Positions 47,735 through 56,082 of a stretch of DNA of 64,000 nucleotides are shown here, piece after piece; within the stretch, counting starts at the first letter, position 1; the number at the start of each line of letters is the position of its first letter. Location: the NCBI GenBank assembly GCA_043289735.1, contig CP171343.1:496001-560000 (forward strand), in the 5' to 3' direction. A program made the position numbers and the translations under genes. Origin of the DNA: Acetilactobacillus jinshanensis_A (GTDB lineage: Bacteria; Bacillota; Bacilli; Lactobacillales; Lactobacillaceae). The notes below the pieces were generated by a model, which was not told the origin of the DNA, searched no databases, and saw only the letters and a program-made list of their open reading frames with translations.

Positions 47735-49420
47735 CTATTTATTAAAGACGTAGACTTTGCTTTCGAACGGACGTAACGTCGTACCTTTATCATCAGGATA
47801 GTTATCGATAACCAATTGCTTAGCCTTATCCTGATGATAATCACGGGTAACGTTCTGCTTAGTAAAGTTGCTCATCACTAATAACGTCTGGCCCCGATAA
47901 TGACGAAGGTAGGCAAAGACCTGATCGTCCTTCGGATCTAATTCCTGATAATCACCGTAACGGACCAAAGCGCTGTGATGACGAATCCTAATCAGCTTCT
48001 GATAATAGTAGAAGACGGAGTGCTGATCAGCCAATTCGTTCTTAACGTTGATCTTCTTATAATACGGACCCACGGCGAACCACGGTTTGCCGGTCGTGAA
48101 GCCGGCGTTCTTACCGTCGTCCCATTGCATCGGCGACCTGGCGTTATCACGGGACATGTGGCTCAAGTACTTCAGCATGGTCGGTCCGTCAACGTAATGG
48201 CCCTTATCGACGAAGTCATGGTAGGCGTTAATGGATTCTAGATCTTCGTACTGGCTCAGCTTCGTATAGTGGTTATTCGGCATGCCCAGTTCTTCGCCTT
48301 CGAAGACGTACGGGGTCCCTTGCATCATGTGCAAAGTCGTACCTAGCATCTTAGCGGCGCGAACTCGGTACTTCGGCCCGTCGGCATGGTCAACGAAACG
48401 GGAAACGGCCCGCGGCTGATCATGGTTATTCCAGTACAGGCTGTTCCAGCCTTTACCGTCTAGACCGACTTGCCAGCGGGACAAGGCGTGCTTTAACTGG
48501 GTCAGCTTAATCGGCTGATCGTTCCACTTGCCTAAACGCGGATCCGGGTTCGGTGCTAAGCTAACGTGCTCGAACTGGAAGACCATGTTCAAACGCTTGC
48601 CGTCCAAATTAGCTAAGGTCGCAACGTCTTGCGGACGGCTGCTTGGCATTTCACCGACGGTCATGACGTTGTAATGGGATAAGACTTCTTTATTCATTTC
48701 ACGGAGGTAGTCGGCTAACTTCGGTCCGCAGGCGACCATGGGTTCAACGGGAGCGTAGTTGCCGCCCTTCGGTACTTTGCCGTCGGGCAAGCCGTATGGC
48801 TTGGAAATGTAATCGATGACGTCCATCCGGAAGCCGTCAACGCCTTTATCTAGCCAGAACCGCATAACGTTATAAACGCTCTTCCGGACGTTCGGATTTT
48901 CCCAGTTCAAATCCGGCTGACCGGGTGCAAAACAGTGCAAATAATACTGCTGACGACTAGGAACGTAAGTCCAGCAGGAACCGCCGAAATTCGCGCCCCA
49001 GTTATTAGGCGCGTGGCCGTTAACCGGATCTCGCCAGATATAGTAATCAGAATACTTATTATAACGGGACCGTTTGCTCTTTTGGAACCACGGATTCTGG
49101 TCAGAAGTGTGGTTCACGACTAAATCCATCAAAAGCTTTAAGCCCTTCTGGTGCATGGCGTGAAGTAACGAATTAAAGTCCTTCATGGTTCCGTAAGCGG
49201 GCTGAATCTCTTTATAATTTGAAATATCATAGCCGTTATCTTTATTTGGCGACTTATAAATCGGGTTTAACCAGATAACGTTGGCACCTAGCTTCTTGAT
49301 GTAATCCAAACGGCTCTTAATCCCGTTTAGATCACCGATGCCGTCGCCGTTGCTGTCCTGAAAACTCATCGGGTAGACTTGATAAACGACTGCATCTTTA
49401 AACCACTGTTTGTTAGCCAT
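47735..49420 (-). CDS. GH13_31 alpha-1,6-glucosidase (DexB/oligo-1,6-glucosidase type)
   Basis: About 561 residues; start set at ATG 49420, which has GGAGG 9 bases upstream. A complete GH13 barrel: DLVVNHTS (region I), GFRMDVIDYI (nucleophile Asp), VGEMPSSRP (acid/base Glu) and YWNNHDQPR (transition-state Asp). The Val after the nucleophile's flank and the EMPS loop are typical of alpha-1,6 enzymes. It is cytoplasmic and hydrolyses isomaltose, panose or short dextran pieces. It is probably co-transcribed with the sugar-MFS fragment upstream. Confidence 0.88.
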   Translation of the reverse strand: MANKQWFKDAVVYQVYPMSFQDSNGDGIGDLNGIKSRLDYIKKLGANVIWLNPIYKSPNKDNGYDISNYKEIQPAYGTMKDFNSLLHAMHQKGLKLLMDLVVNHTSDQNPWFQKSKRSRYNKYSDYYIWRDPVNGHAPNNWGANFGGSCWTYVPSRQQYYLHCFAPGQPDLNWENPNVRKSVYNVMRFWLDKGVDGFRMDVIDYISKPYGLPDGKVPKGGNYAPVEPMVACGPKLADYLREMNKEVLSHYNVMTVGEMPSSRPQDVATLANLDGKRLNMVFQFEHVSLAPNPDPRLGKWNDQPIKLTQLKHALSRWQVGLDGKGWNSLYWNNHDQPRAVSRFVDHADGPKYRVRAAKMLGTTLHMMQGTPYVFEGEELGMPNNHYTKLSQYEDLESINAYHDFVDKGHYVDGPTMLKYLSHMSRDNARSPMQWDDGKNAGFTTGKPWFAVGPYYKKINVKNELADQHSVFYYYQKLIRIRHHSALVRYGDYQELDPKDDQVFAYLRHYRGQTLLVMSNFTKQNVTRDYHQDKAKQLVIDNYPDDKGTTLRPFESKVYVFNK

Positions 49421-49440
49421 AATAACAGCCTCCAAATAAT

Positions 49441-50510
49441 GATAAATGACAAGAAGAACATCATCAGGAAGGCGTTGTTAATCGTCGAAGCGGAGGGTTG
49501 AACGTTTTGTCCGAGATGGCCTAGTAAATTAACGCCGATCGGACAGATGAACGACCCCAGGTTGCAGCCGACCAACACGATCGAAATGGCGATCGCGCCG
49601 GAGCTCTTGGAGACCACTTGGCCGATCAGAGCGTAAGTGTAGCTCCCGGACAGCGGGAACGAGATCCCGCTGATGATGGCGCCTAGGATCACCATGCCCT
49701 GGTCTTGCTCATGTACATAATCAGGCAAGCCGCAGCGATCAAGACCAAGCCGGAAGCCAAAGTAAACTGATGGAAAATGTTATACATCTTGCTAAAGCTA
49801 AAGCCCATCAACATCGCGGCTAAGGTGTTCAGTGAAATAATCAAACTGGAAAACGCGGAATTACCGAGGTGAAGATTACTGACGATGTTCGGAACCTCGA
49901 TCGTGATGGCAGTGTTGCACATCACCAGAAACATTAGAGCCGCCGCTAAGACGTAGATCCCAAAACTAATGTTCGGAACGAATTTCCAGTACAGTAGAAA
50001 GACCGGAATCGCTGCCAATGAAATCGCGAAAGCCGCGTGCCAGCTAATCATTACCAGGAATCCGCAGGCAAAGTTCAAGATACATTGGCCTAGCGGTTCA
50101 AACGACGTTCGGATTCCGCACATCTTGACCCGCTGTTTGTCATCGCGCTTAAAGTACAGGTTAATGATGTCAATCGCTAACGAGTTAAAGAAGCCGATGC
50201 CGCATCCCAGAACGATCCGGGACAGCATGATCAGAATAAAGCTGTTGAAGAACATCGGGATCAGTCCCGAAATTCCGACCAGAAAGATCCCGGCCATGAT
50301 CGTGTACTTGATGCCGATCTTATGCGCGACCGCCACCGATACGAACAGCGCCAGAAGTACGGCGAACTGCTGAACCGTACCGATCATGTCCACGATACTG
50401 ATCGGGATCTGCGGAAACGCCTTGGCGATCGATGGCAACGCCGGTGAAATGGCGCTACCCATCGCAATCAATAACGAAACCGAAAGAATTGAAAAGTTAA
50501 TTAAACTCAA
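49441..50510 (-). pseudogene. MFS transporter, frameshifted and shortened
   Basis: Helices 1-9 are in one frame from 50510 (SPALPSIAKAFPQIPISIVD, RIVLGCGIGFFNSLAIDI). There is a shortened central loop (LLYWKFVPNISFGIYV) where about 20-30 residues are missing. Near 49705 the frame shifts and the last three helices follow (GIVFPL-like ISFPLSGSYTYALIGQVV), then run on into the glucosidase start. Substrate unknown; neighbourhood suggests a sugar. Confidence 0.65.
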
Positions 50511-50594
50511 TTTTATTTTTATTTAACCGATACAAAGTTATTTATGAAATACAAGTATTGTATTTATTTGTTATATTTAGCACATCTTCTCTAC

Positions 50595-50789
50595 TCAAAA
50601 ACAAAAAATGCCAATTGACGAACTGCTGCCAGCCTCGGCTTTGATGAAGCTTCTTAAAGGCCTTTTCGTTCCCGTTAACGCAAAATCTTGGGTGCCGATA
50701 CTTGATTTTAGGTTCAAATGATTACTCATCATTTGCAGAGAAACCCGGTCGCCTAAATTCAAAGCATGGCATTTAAAGTTTTTAATCAT
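50595..50789 (-). CDS. Hypothetical small protein, up to 64 residues
   Basis: ATG 50789 with AAGAAGG upstream. The product (MIKNFKCHALNLGDRVSLQM) is basic; the last 15 residues are low-complexity Ser/Gly and may be out of frame. Not recognised. Confidence 0.35.
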   Translation of the reverse strand: MIKNFKCHALNLGDRVSLQMMSNHLNLKSSIGTQDFALTGTKRPLRSFIKAEAGSSSSIGIFCF

Positions 50790-50942
50790 CGAAAAATACC
50801 TTCTTCATCTCCATTTTATGTTAATTTAAGATTCTTATTATATTCATGCCTTCAAAGATTTCTTGGCCGTAATGTATGATTAACATGAATAATGATTTAT
50901 TAACTAATATTATAATTATTTATTAAAAAATTAATTTCTTAA

Positions 50943-51155
50943 TTAGTAATAACTCGGACGATGATTACGACGTCTGCGACGACGCATAGCACGAGCACGC
51001 TGACGAGCAAGCTTGGACTTTAACTGACGACGCTTACTGGGTCCCACGTAAACCTGATGTTTACGATAATCATTCTGGGTGCCTAAGTGACGATCTTGAC
51101 GATTAAATCGTCTTAAAGCATGTTGGATGGATTCATTCTTATGCAATCTAATCAT
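50943..51155 (-). CDS. rpsU: Ribosomal protein bS21-like
   Basis: A 70-residue, very basic protein from ATG 51155 (AAAGGGG upstream). The bS21 pattern is plain: HKNESIQHALRRFNRQ, then GTQNDYRKHQVYVGPS and RRQLKSKLARQRARA. The tail ends in a run of six Arg followed by NHRPSYY, longer than the usual bS21 end. bS21 sits on the 30S platform near the anti-Shine-Dalgarno helix and helps initiation. It may be the only copy or a divergent second one. Confidence 0.7.
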   Translation of the reverse strand: MIRLHKNESIQHALRRFNRQDRHLGTQNDYRKHQVYVGPSKRRQLKSKLARQRARAMRRRRRRNHRPSYY

Positions 51156-51212
51156 AATTGAGACCCCTTTCCACGCAGTACTGATTACCGTACTTTAACG
51201 GGTTACAATTAA

Positions 51213-51734
51213 TTATTTTATAGCTTCTGACATTCGTTTAATCATTTTTTCGTACCTAATCCAATGGATAATCAAAATCTGAACGGGCGTTTCAATTAAT
51301 TCCTTGATTAGCCGGGGAACTAACAAAACTTTAATCGGAATCATGTTAATCATGTAAACCCAATAGGTATTCAGGATCAGATTTATGAAAACGGCCAAGA
51401 CTAATTGATAGATAATGACTCGCGGCCAGGTAACTCGATGGTGATAGAAGAACCAACCGGTAATTAAGCCACCTAAAACGGCAGAAACGGTAAACTGCGG
51501 AAAGTAACCGGTTCCGTTAATCACGGTCGCACCGATCACGTCGGACACTCCGCAGGCGATCCCGGTCCACCAAGGACCGTACCACTTGCCCATCAAAAAC
51601 AGCGGAACGAACGTAAAGTCGATTCGGATCATTTTATAGCCGATGCCTAATTTACCTAAAATCAACTGAATCGCAATCAGAATTCCTAGCATGATGACCT
51701 TCTGAAGATCATCCGGACTCGTGACTTTTTCCAT
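51213..51734 (-). CDS. folT: ECF folate transporter substrate-binding component FolT
   Basis: Six helices, about 173 residues. FDVP-like start region IRIDFTFVPLFLMGKWYGPW, DVIGATVINGTGYFPQF, and a C-terminal LIETPVQILIIHWI. The start is set at ATG 51734, nine bases after AGGAGAT; the ATG at 51746 lies inside the terminator/ribosome-site hairpin. A THF riboswitch precedes it, which supports folate as the substrate. It needs the shared ECF AAT module encoded elsewhere. Confidence 0.8.
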   Translation of the reverse strand: MEKVTSPDDLQKVIMLGILIAIQLILGKLGIGYKMIRIDFTFVPLFLMGKWYGPWWTGIACGVSDVIGATVINGTGYFPQFTVSAVLGGLITGWFFYHHRVTWPRVIIYQLVLAVFINLILNTYWVYMINMIPIKVLLVPRLIKELIETPVQILIIHWIRYEKMIKRMSEAIK

Positions 51735-51735
51735 A

Positions 51736-51889
51736 AAAAAAGACATCTCCTAAAAATTGGAGCTGTCGTCATTTATACTATTGAGCTGTAAATGGCGAAT
51801 GTGAACTCTAACACCGTAGGCTTCGAACCACTTTGTTCAATGCTCACATTCATAAGCATTGACACTAAAGACGCGTTGAGTTCTACCCC
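51736..51889 (-). promoter_or_regulatory. Tetrahydrofolate riboswitch with terminator
   Basis: The leftward RNA has the THF-RNA landmarks: GGGGTAGAACTCAACGCG at the 5' side, GAACAAAG, and CGGTGTTAGAGTTCACATTC on the 3' side, so that GAACTC pairs with GAGTTC. It is followed by a hairpin (GACAGCTCC with GGAGATGTC) and T7. The 3' arm of that hairpin is also the folT ribosome site, so one helix could stop both transcription and translation. Confidence 0.75.
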
Positions 51890-51946
51890 ATATTTAATTT
51901 TAAAATTAAACTACTTTAACTTCATTCGATATTATAGCATGATTAT

Positions 51947-53265
51947 TTATTTAGAGTACTTCGTAACGTCGTTATCCAAGCGCATGGCGATCTTCTTGGC
52001 GTTAACCTCGAACCGCCGCGGAACGTATCGATTATGCGAAATACTGGCTAAAATCTCGTTAGCGGTTCGGACCTGTTCACGTAAACTGCGAACGTACGCA
52101 GCGGTCGCCCGCATCTTGATTAGTTTTTCGGTATCATCTAAAATGCTAATGGCGTTATCACGGCCGGCTTTAACACTGTCAAAGAGGCTCTTATCGACCT
52201 CTTCCGGATGCGAATCCAGATTATTGCTCAACGTCTGCCAGTAGTTACCGGTGATCGACGGAATCGACTGCTTGGTGCCCTGCATGTGAGAATAACTAAA
52301 GGCACCCAGAAAATCAACGATGGTCTGAACCAAATGATGATAAGCCTCGGTGACTTTTTTAACGTCCGTAAAGGCAACCTGAATCGCTTGCGACTTCGGG
52401 TTAAACGTTACCTTATGAAATTCAACGCTGCTCTTAAGGTAGGCTTTAAAATGAGCGTTATTCTTAAAGCCGTTCGGCAAGACGGAGCCGACCGAGTAAC
52501 CGTCATCGGATAACAGGTAGTCCTTATCCTTATTATCGTAATACAACGTCAAGGTAATATTTGACTTCATGGTGTCGATATACGGAGCCGTAATAATGAA
52601 GGCCTGACCCTTTAAATCACCGGTATCGATACTTTGAACTCGAATGTTGTCGGCATTCTCATAATACCGATCCATAATCTTTTGAAGTTTTTTCTGAGTT
52701 AATTTCATCGAAATATCATCCCTAAATGAAATCCGACTCCTCATTAACTGGCCTGGACTGCCTAATAGCATATACATATAACCTTTATGATCAAAGGCAA
52801 GACCTTCGATTTCTCGCCACTGACTACCATGACGATTTAATTCATTACTATGATAGAAAACTAACATGTGGCGATGATATTGATTACTGGTGTGATTACG
52901 GCCCATAATTCGGGAAAGATTAAAGACCCCGTATTTACCAGCAAAAGCCAAATTATCACCCATATAATTACGGCCAAATCTAAAGTACTTATGATAAATC
53001 GGCTTTAAAGACCGAGGGGATACTTCAACGAATGAACCTTTATTAATTGGTCCCTGATGGTCACCTGATTCATCATTTGAAGTTCGGTTAACAAACCATA
53101 GATTATTTTGTGGATCAGCACTTACGGCTTGGGCATGACCACCCCGAAAAGTTCGGCCGAGTCCCGTTAAATGATGGCGGTACAAATTATACCGAATAAC
53201 TTTACTGCCATCGTTAGCAAATGAATCAAAGCCGAGGTATGCGTAATGACCTTTCTGATCAACGT
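51947..53265 (-). CDS. Chimeric frame: secreted-propeller-like fragment joined to a DUF1828-like protein
   Basis: The upstream 200 residues (WPQSLNVDQKGHYAYLGFDS, then ADPQNNLWFVNRTS and EIEGLAFDHKGYMYMLLGS) look like blades of a beta-propeller and lack any start because tnpB abuts them. From MKLTQKKLQKIMDRYY on, the sequence has the DUF1828 pattern (ITAPYIDTMKSNITLTLYY and LLSDDGYSV) and a C-terminal helical region. A weak AGGGATG site precedes that Met (about 52709), so the second part was probably an independent gene fused by a deletion. Confidence 0.55.
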
Positions 53266-54021
53266 TTAAACTTTGTGGCCAACGTCCGCCACGATAACAG
53301 AGGTCCAGTTGTTAGCCATGGCTTGGTCCAAGCCTAAACGCAGTATATTAATACTGGCGTTCACGTCTCTATCCTGATAAGTATCACAATAAGGACAAGT
53401 GAAATATCGTTCCTTTAACGGCTTCTTGCCGGTTTGCATACCGCAGGTATGACAAAGTCTTCAACAGCTATTAAGTCAAAATGTTTAACAATCCAAGTCG
53501 TAATTTTCTGCAGATAATCATATCTTTGGTTACGAATATGACGATTAATCTTAGCGACTTTATACTCGGCTTTTTGATAGTTGTGATATTCATTCAGAGC
53601 TTTGACATGATGATTAGGCATCTGCTTTTGATAGTGCTCACGCCTACGGCGTGCAGAAGTATTTCCCACTTATGCGATAATGCTTCACTAGCTTTGTCAT
53701 AATACTTAAAGTTAAATTTCATACCATTAGATAGAATTGCTAAATCATCTAACCCCACGTCAATACCTACTACGTGATGAGTCTTCGGCAATCTGGTTAG
53801 GGATACTCGAAGTTGTGTAGGACTGTTTGAAATACTTCTTAGACTTATATTTTCTTTAATGATTTTGATTGATTGTATAGGTCATACTTGCGAGGAAATT
53901 TCCAAGAAGTAATTCCAAGTGAACCTGATGTTACCAAATTGCTGAGCAAGCCAATCACGTTGTCTAGTATTAGGATATAACTTAGCTTGAATACCCTTAG
54001 TAATTATCATCAGTTCATCTT
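53266..54021 (-). pseudogene. tnpB: TnpB of an IS200/IS605-type element, frameshifted
   Basis: The start MIITKGIQAKLYPNTRQRDW is typical of TnpB. The middle piece (HHVVGIDVGLDDLAILSNG) has the first RuvC Asp in GIDVGL. The later piece carries the DLIAVEDF Glu and the zinc ribbon C-x2-C-x-C-PYC, then RDVNASINILRLG. At least three frame breaks are present, so it is inactive. No tnpA is present. The coding end runs into the chimeric gene at 53266, showing insertion inside that gene. A hairpin with a GA turn lies at 54080-54099. Confidence 0.75.
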
Positions 54022-54079
54022 CTTTCTACATTTGTATTATATCATAATTATGTCTATACTTATTAATATATCAGCAATT

Positions 54080-54099
54080 CTCGGCACTGAAGTACCGAG
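54080..54099. repeat. Hairpin at the IS605-type element end
   Basis: CTCGGCACT and AGTACCGAG pair (one mismatch) around GA, upstream of tnpB. Same geometry as the hairpin at 24157-24176. Confidence 0.5.
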
Positions 54100-54116
54100 T
54101 TATCCACTTGCTTTAT

Positions 54117-54146
54117 TACAAATGTAATAATATTATTACAATTGTA
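54117..54146 (+). promoter_or_regulatory. Two CopY/BlaI-type operator boxes
   Basis: TACAAATGTA (54117-54126) and TACAATTGTA (54137-54146) fit TACAnnTGTA. They are spaced 20 bp start to start, 28 bases before the start of a secreted-protein gene. The same box lies at the copY promoter, so this gene is a candidate second CopY target. Confidence 0.6.
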
Positions 54147-54173
54147 ATCGAGTGAGACAAGGAGATCGATCAT

Positions 54174-54552
54174 ATGTTTAAAAACAACGTTTTTAAAAAA
54201 GTATCAATCGCAATCGCTAGTTTAGCTTTAATCTTACCTTTAGCTTCCGTTAATGGATGACAACGGCAACGTTAAAGGTCATCGTTATTATAAATTCGCT
54301 TATAATCGACAAGAATACCGAAAAGCCGGCTTTAATGATTCATTAAATAATACTCAGCATCGTCAGTTCGTTAATAGTAAGCCGTACGAAAACGGTTATT
54401 TAACTGCTGATGCTTACACGATTGACGGCAAAGTCAATAAAAAGACTATCAATAGCGGCAAAAACTGGTTCAAGACCTTTAAGAAAATGGGACCGGCAAC
54501 CGCTCCAGCAATTGACCAAATCAAATGGGAAGCTCATATCGATACCCTTTAA
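54174..54552 (+). pseudogene. Secreted protein behind CopY-like boxes, frame broken after the signal peptide
   Basis: AAGGAGAT precedes ATG 54174. The signal peptide (KKVSIAIASLALILPLASV) ends at TGA 54258. The mature domain reads from an overlapping frame (DDNGNVKGHRYYKFAYNRQE, then NGYLTADAYTIDGKVNKKTI) to 54552, 99 residues without Cys and with several His and Tyr. One lost base near 54250 accounts for it. Family unknown; the promoter suggests a link to copper or cell-wall stress. Confidence 0.55.
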
Positions 54553-54592
54553 ATTGAGGTAATCAACCCCTAAACTTATCAATACAAAAATA

Positions 54593-54627
54593 AAAAATCC
54601 ACCGAATTAAAATTCGGTGGATTTTTT
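54593..54627 (+). terminator. Strong bidirectional terminator
   Basis: AAAAAATCCACCGAATT and its perfect complement AATTCGGTGGATTTTTT flank a tiny loop, 40 bases after the secreted-protein gene. It works on both strands and also lies downstream of rarA. Confidence 0.85.
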
Positions 54628-54748
54628 ATTTATGGCAAAAAGAAAAGCGCTAAATTTAGCGCTACTTTAATCATTCATTTAGTAATTCGTTTTAGATGCT
54701 TGCCGGAAAGTAGTTAATTCTGCTAAAAGGCTAGTTAAATCAATTTAT

Positions 54749-56056
54749 CTAGAATAACCATTTTTTCCAAGTGCTACCTTTTGGCGTCTTGCCCTCAGCG
54801 ATCAATAATCGATAGTATTGGCGTTTAAAATTAGCTTCCCGCCCGTTCGACTTTGGCCGGTAAAATTGTTCACCCGTTAATTGATCGGGCAGATATTGCT
54901 GTTTAACCCAGTCATGCGGATAATCATGCGGATATTTATAATGCAAGCCGTGGCCTAATTTATGAGCGCCCTGATAATGGGTATCCTTCAAATCTTCGGG
55001 AACGCGGCCGGAATGACCGTGCCGAAGACTGGTAATCGCATGATCTAAAGCGTTCATCCCGCTATTGGATTTCTGGGATAAGCAGAGAATGATAACGGCA
55101 TCCGCAATCGGAATTCGTCCTTCGGGCAGACCTAAATGCAAGGCCGCCCGAATGGCTTCGGTGGTAAAAATACAGGCTTCTGGATTAGCTAAACCAACGT
55201 CTTCATACGGAATTACACTAAGTCGTCGGCAAACGGAATCCAGATCACCACCGTTGATCAGACGAGCCACGTAATACAGTGCCGCGTCGACGTCGCTGCC
55301 CCGGATCGATTTCTGCATCGCGGAAATCAAATCGTAGTGAGCGTCACCGCCTTTATCCACGGTAAAGGCTTTTTGCTGCAAACACTCTTCCATATCGGAT
55401 AACTTAACGTGAATTTTGCCTTTTGAATCCTTATGGGTTGATTTAACCGCTAGCTCCAGAGCATTCAAAGCCACCCGCGCATCGCCGTTAGCTCGCTGGC
55501 ACAAAAAGGTTTCGGCATCGGGGTCGACCTTAACGGGATACTTACCGAGGCCCCGTTTCTTATCCTTTAAAGCTCGCTCGACCGCTTTCCGAACGTCACG
55601 AGCCGTTAGCGGATGAACCTGAAAGATCTGAACCCGGCTGCGAATCGCGGGGTTAATGTTTAAATACGGATTTTCGGTCGTCGCCCCGATCAAAATCACG
55701 TGACCGTCTTCCGTCAACGACAGTAAATAATCCTGATCCGATTTGTTCATCCGGTGGATTTCATCGATAAAGAGGACGATGGTCCCGACCCTATGAGCAT
55801 ACTTAGCCATAGCTTCCAAATCCTTTTTACTGTCGTTAGCGGCGTTCAAACTCTTGAACGGATACTTGGTACTGCCGGCGATCGCTTCGGCAATGCTGGT
55901 CTTACCCGTTCCCGGCGGGCCGTAAAGGATCATACTGGATAAGACCCGGGATTCAACCATCCGGGTGATTATCTTGCCCGGCCCAATCAAATGGGATTGA
56001 CCGATCACCTCTTCGATCTTCCGGGGCCGCATCCGGTAAGCTAACGGCCTCAGCAT
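54749..56056 (-). CDS. Replication-associated recombination protein RarA/MgsA (second paralog)
   Basis: Intact, 435 residues. PLAYRMRPRKIEEVIGQSHL start, Walker A YGPPGTGKTS (about residue 46), Walker B FIDEIHRMNKSDQDYLL, GATTENPYLNIN, HYDLISAMQKSIRGSDVDAA and the C-terminal HYQGAHKLGHGL typical of RarA. It differs from the copy at 26952 by lacking the LFG N-terminus. Overlapping roles at stalled forks are possible. A permease gene starts upstream on the same strand, 27 bases away, so they may be co-transcribed. Confidence 0.9.
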   Translation of the reverse strand: MLRPLAYRMRPRKIEEVIGQSHLIGPGKIITRMVESRVLSSMILYGPPGTGKTSIAEAIAGSTKYPFKSLNAANDSKKDLEAMAKYAHRVGTIVLFIDEIHRMNKSDQDYLLSLTEDGHVILIGATTENPYLNINPAIRSRVQIFQVHPLTARDVRKAVERALKDKKRGLGKYPVKVDPDAETFLCQRANGDARVALNALELAVKSTHKDSKGKIHVKLSDMEECLQQKAFTVDKGGDAHYDLISAMQKSIRGSDVDAALYYVARLINGGDLDSVCRRLSVIPYEDVGLANPEACIFTTEAIRAALHLGLPEGRIPIADAVIILCLSQKSNSGMNALDHAITSLRHGHSGRVPEDLKDTHYQGAHKLGHGLHYKYPHDYPHDWVKQQYLPDQLTGEQFYRPKSNGREANFKRQYYRLLIAEGKTPKGSTWKKWLF

Positions 56057-56082
56057 TAAAGCACCTCCTTATTTTAAATCGC

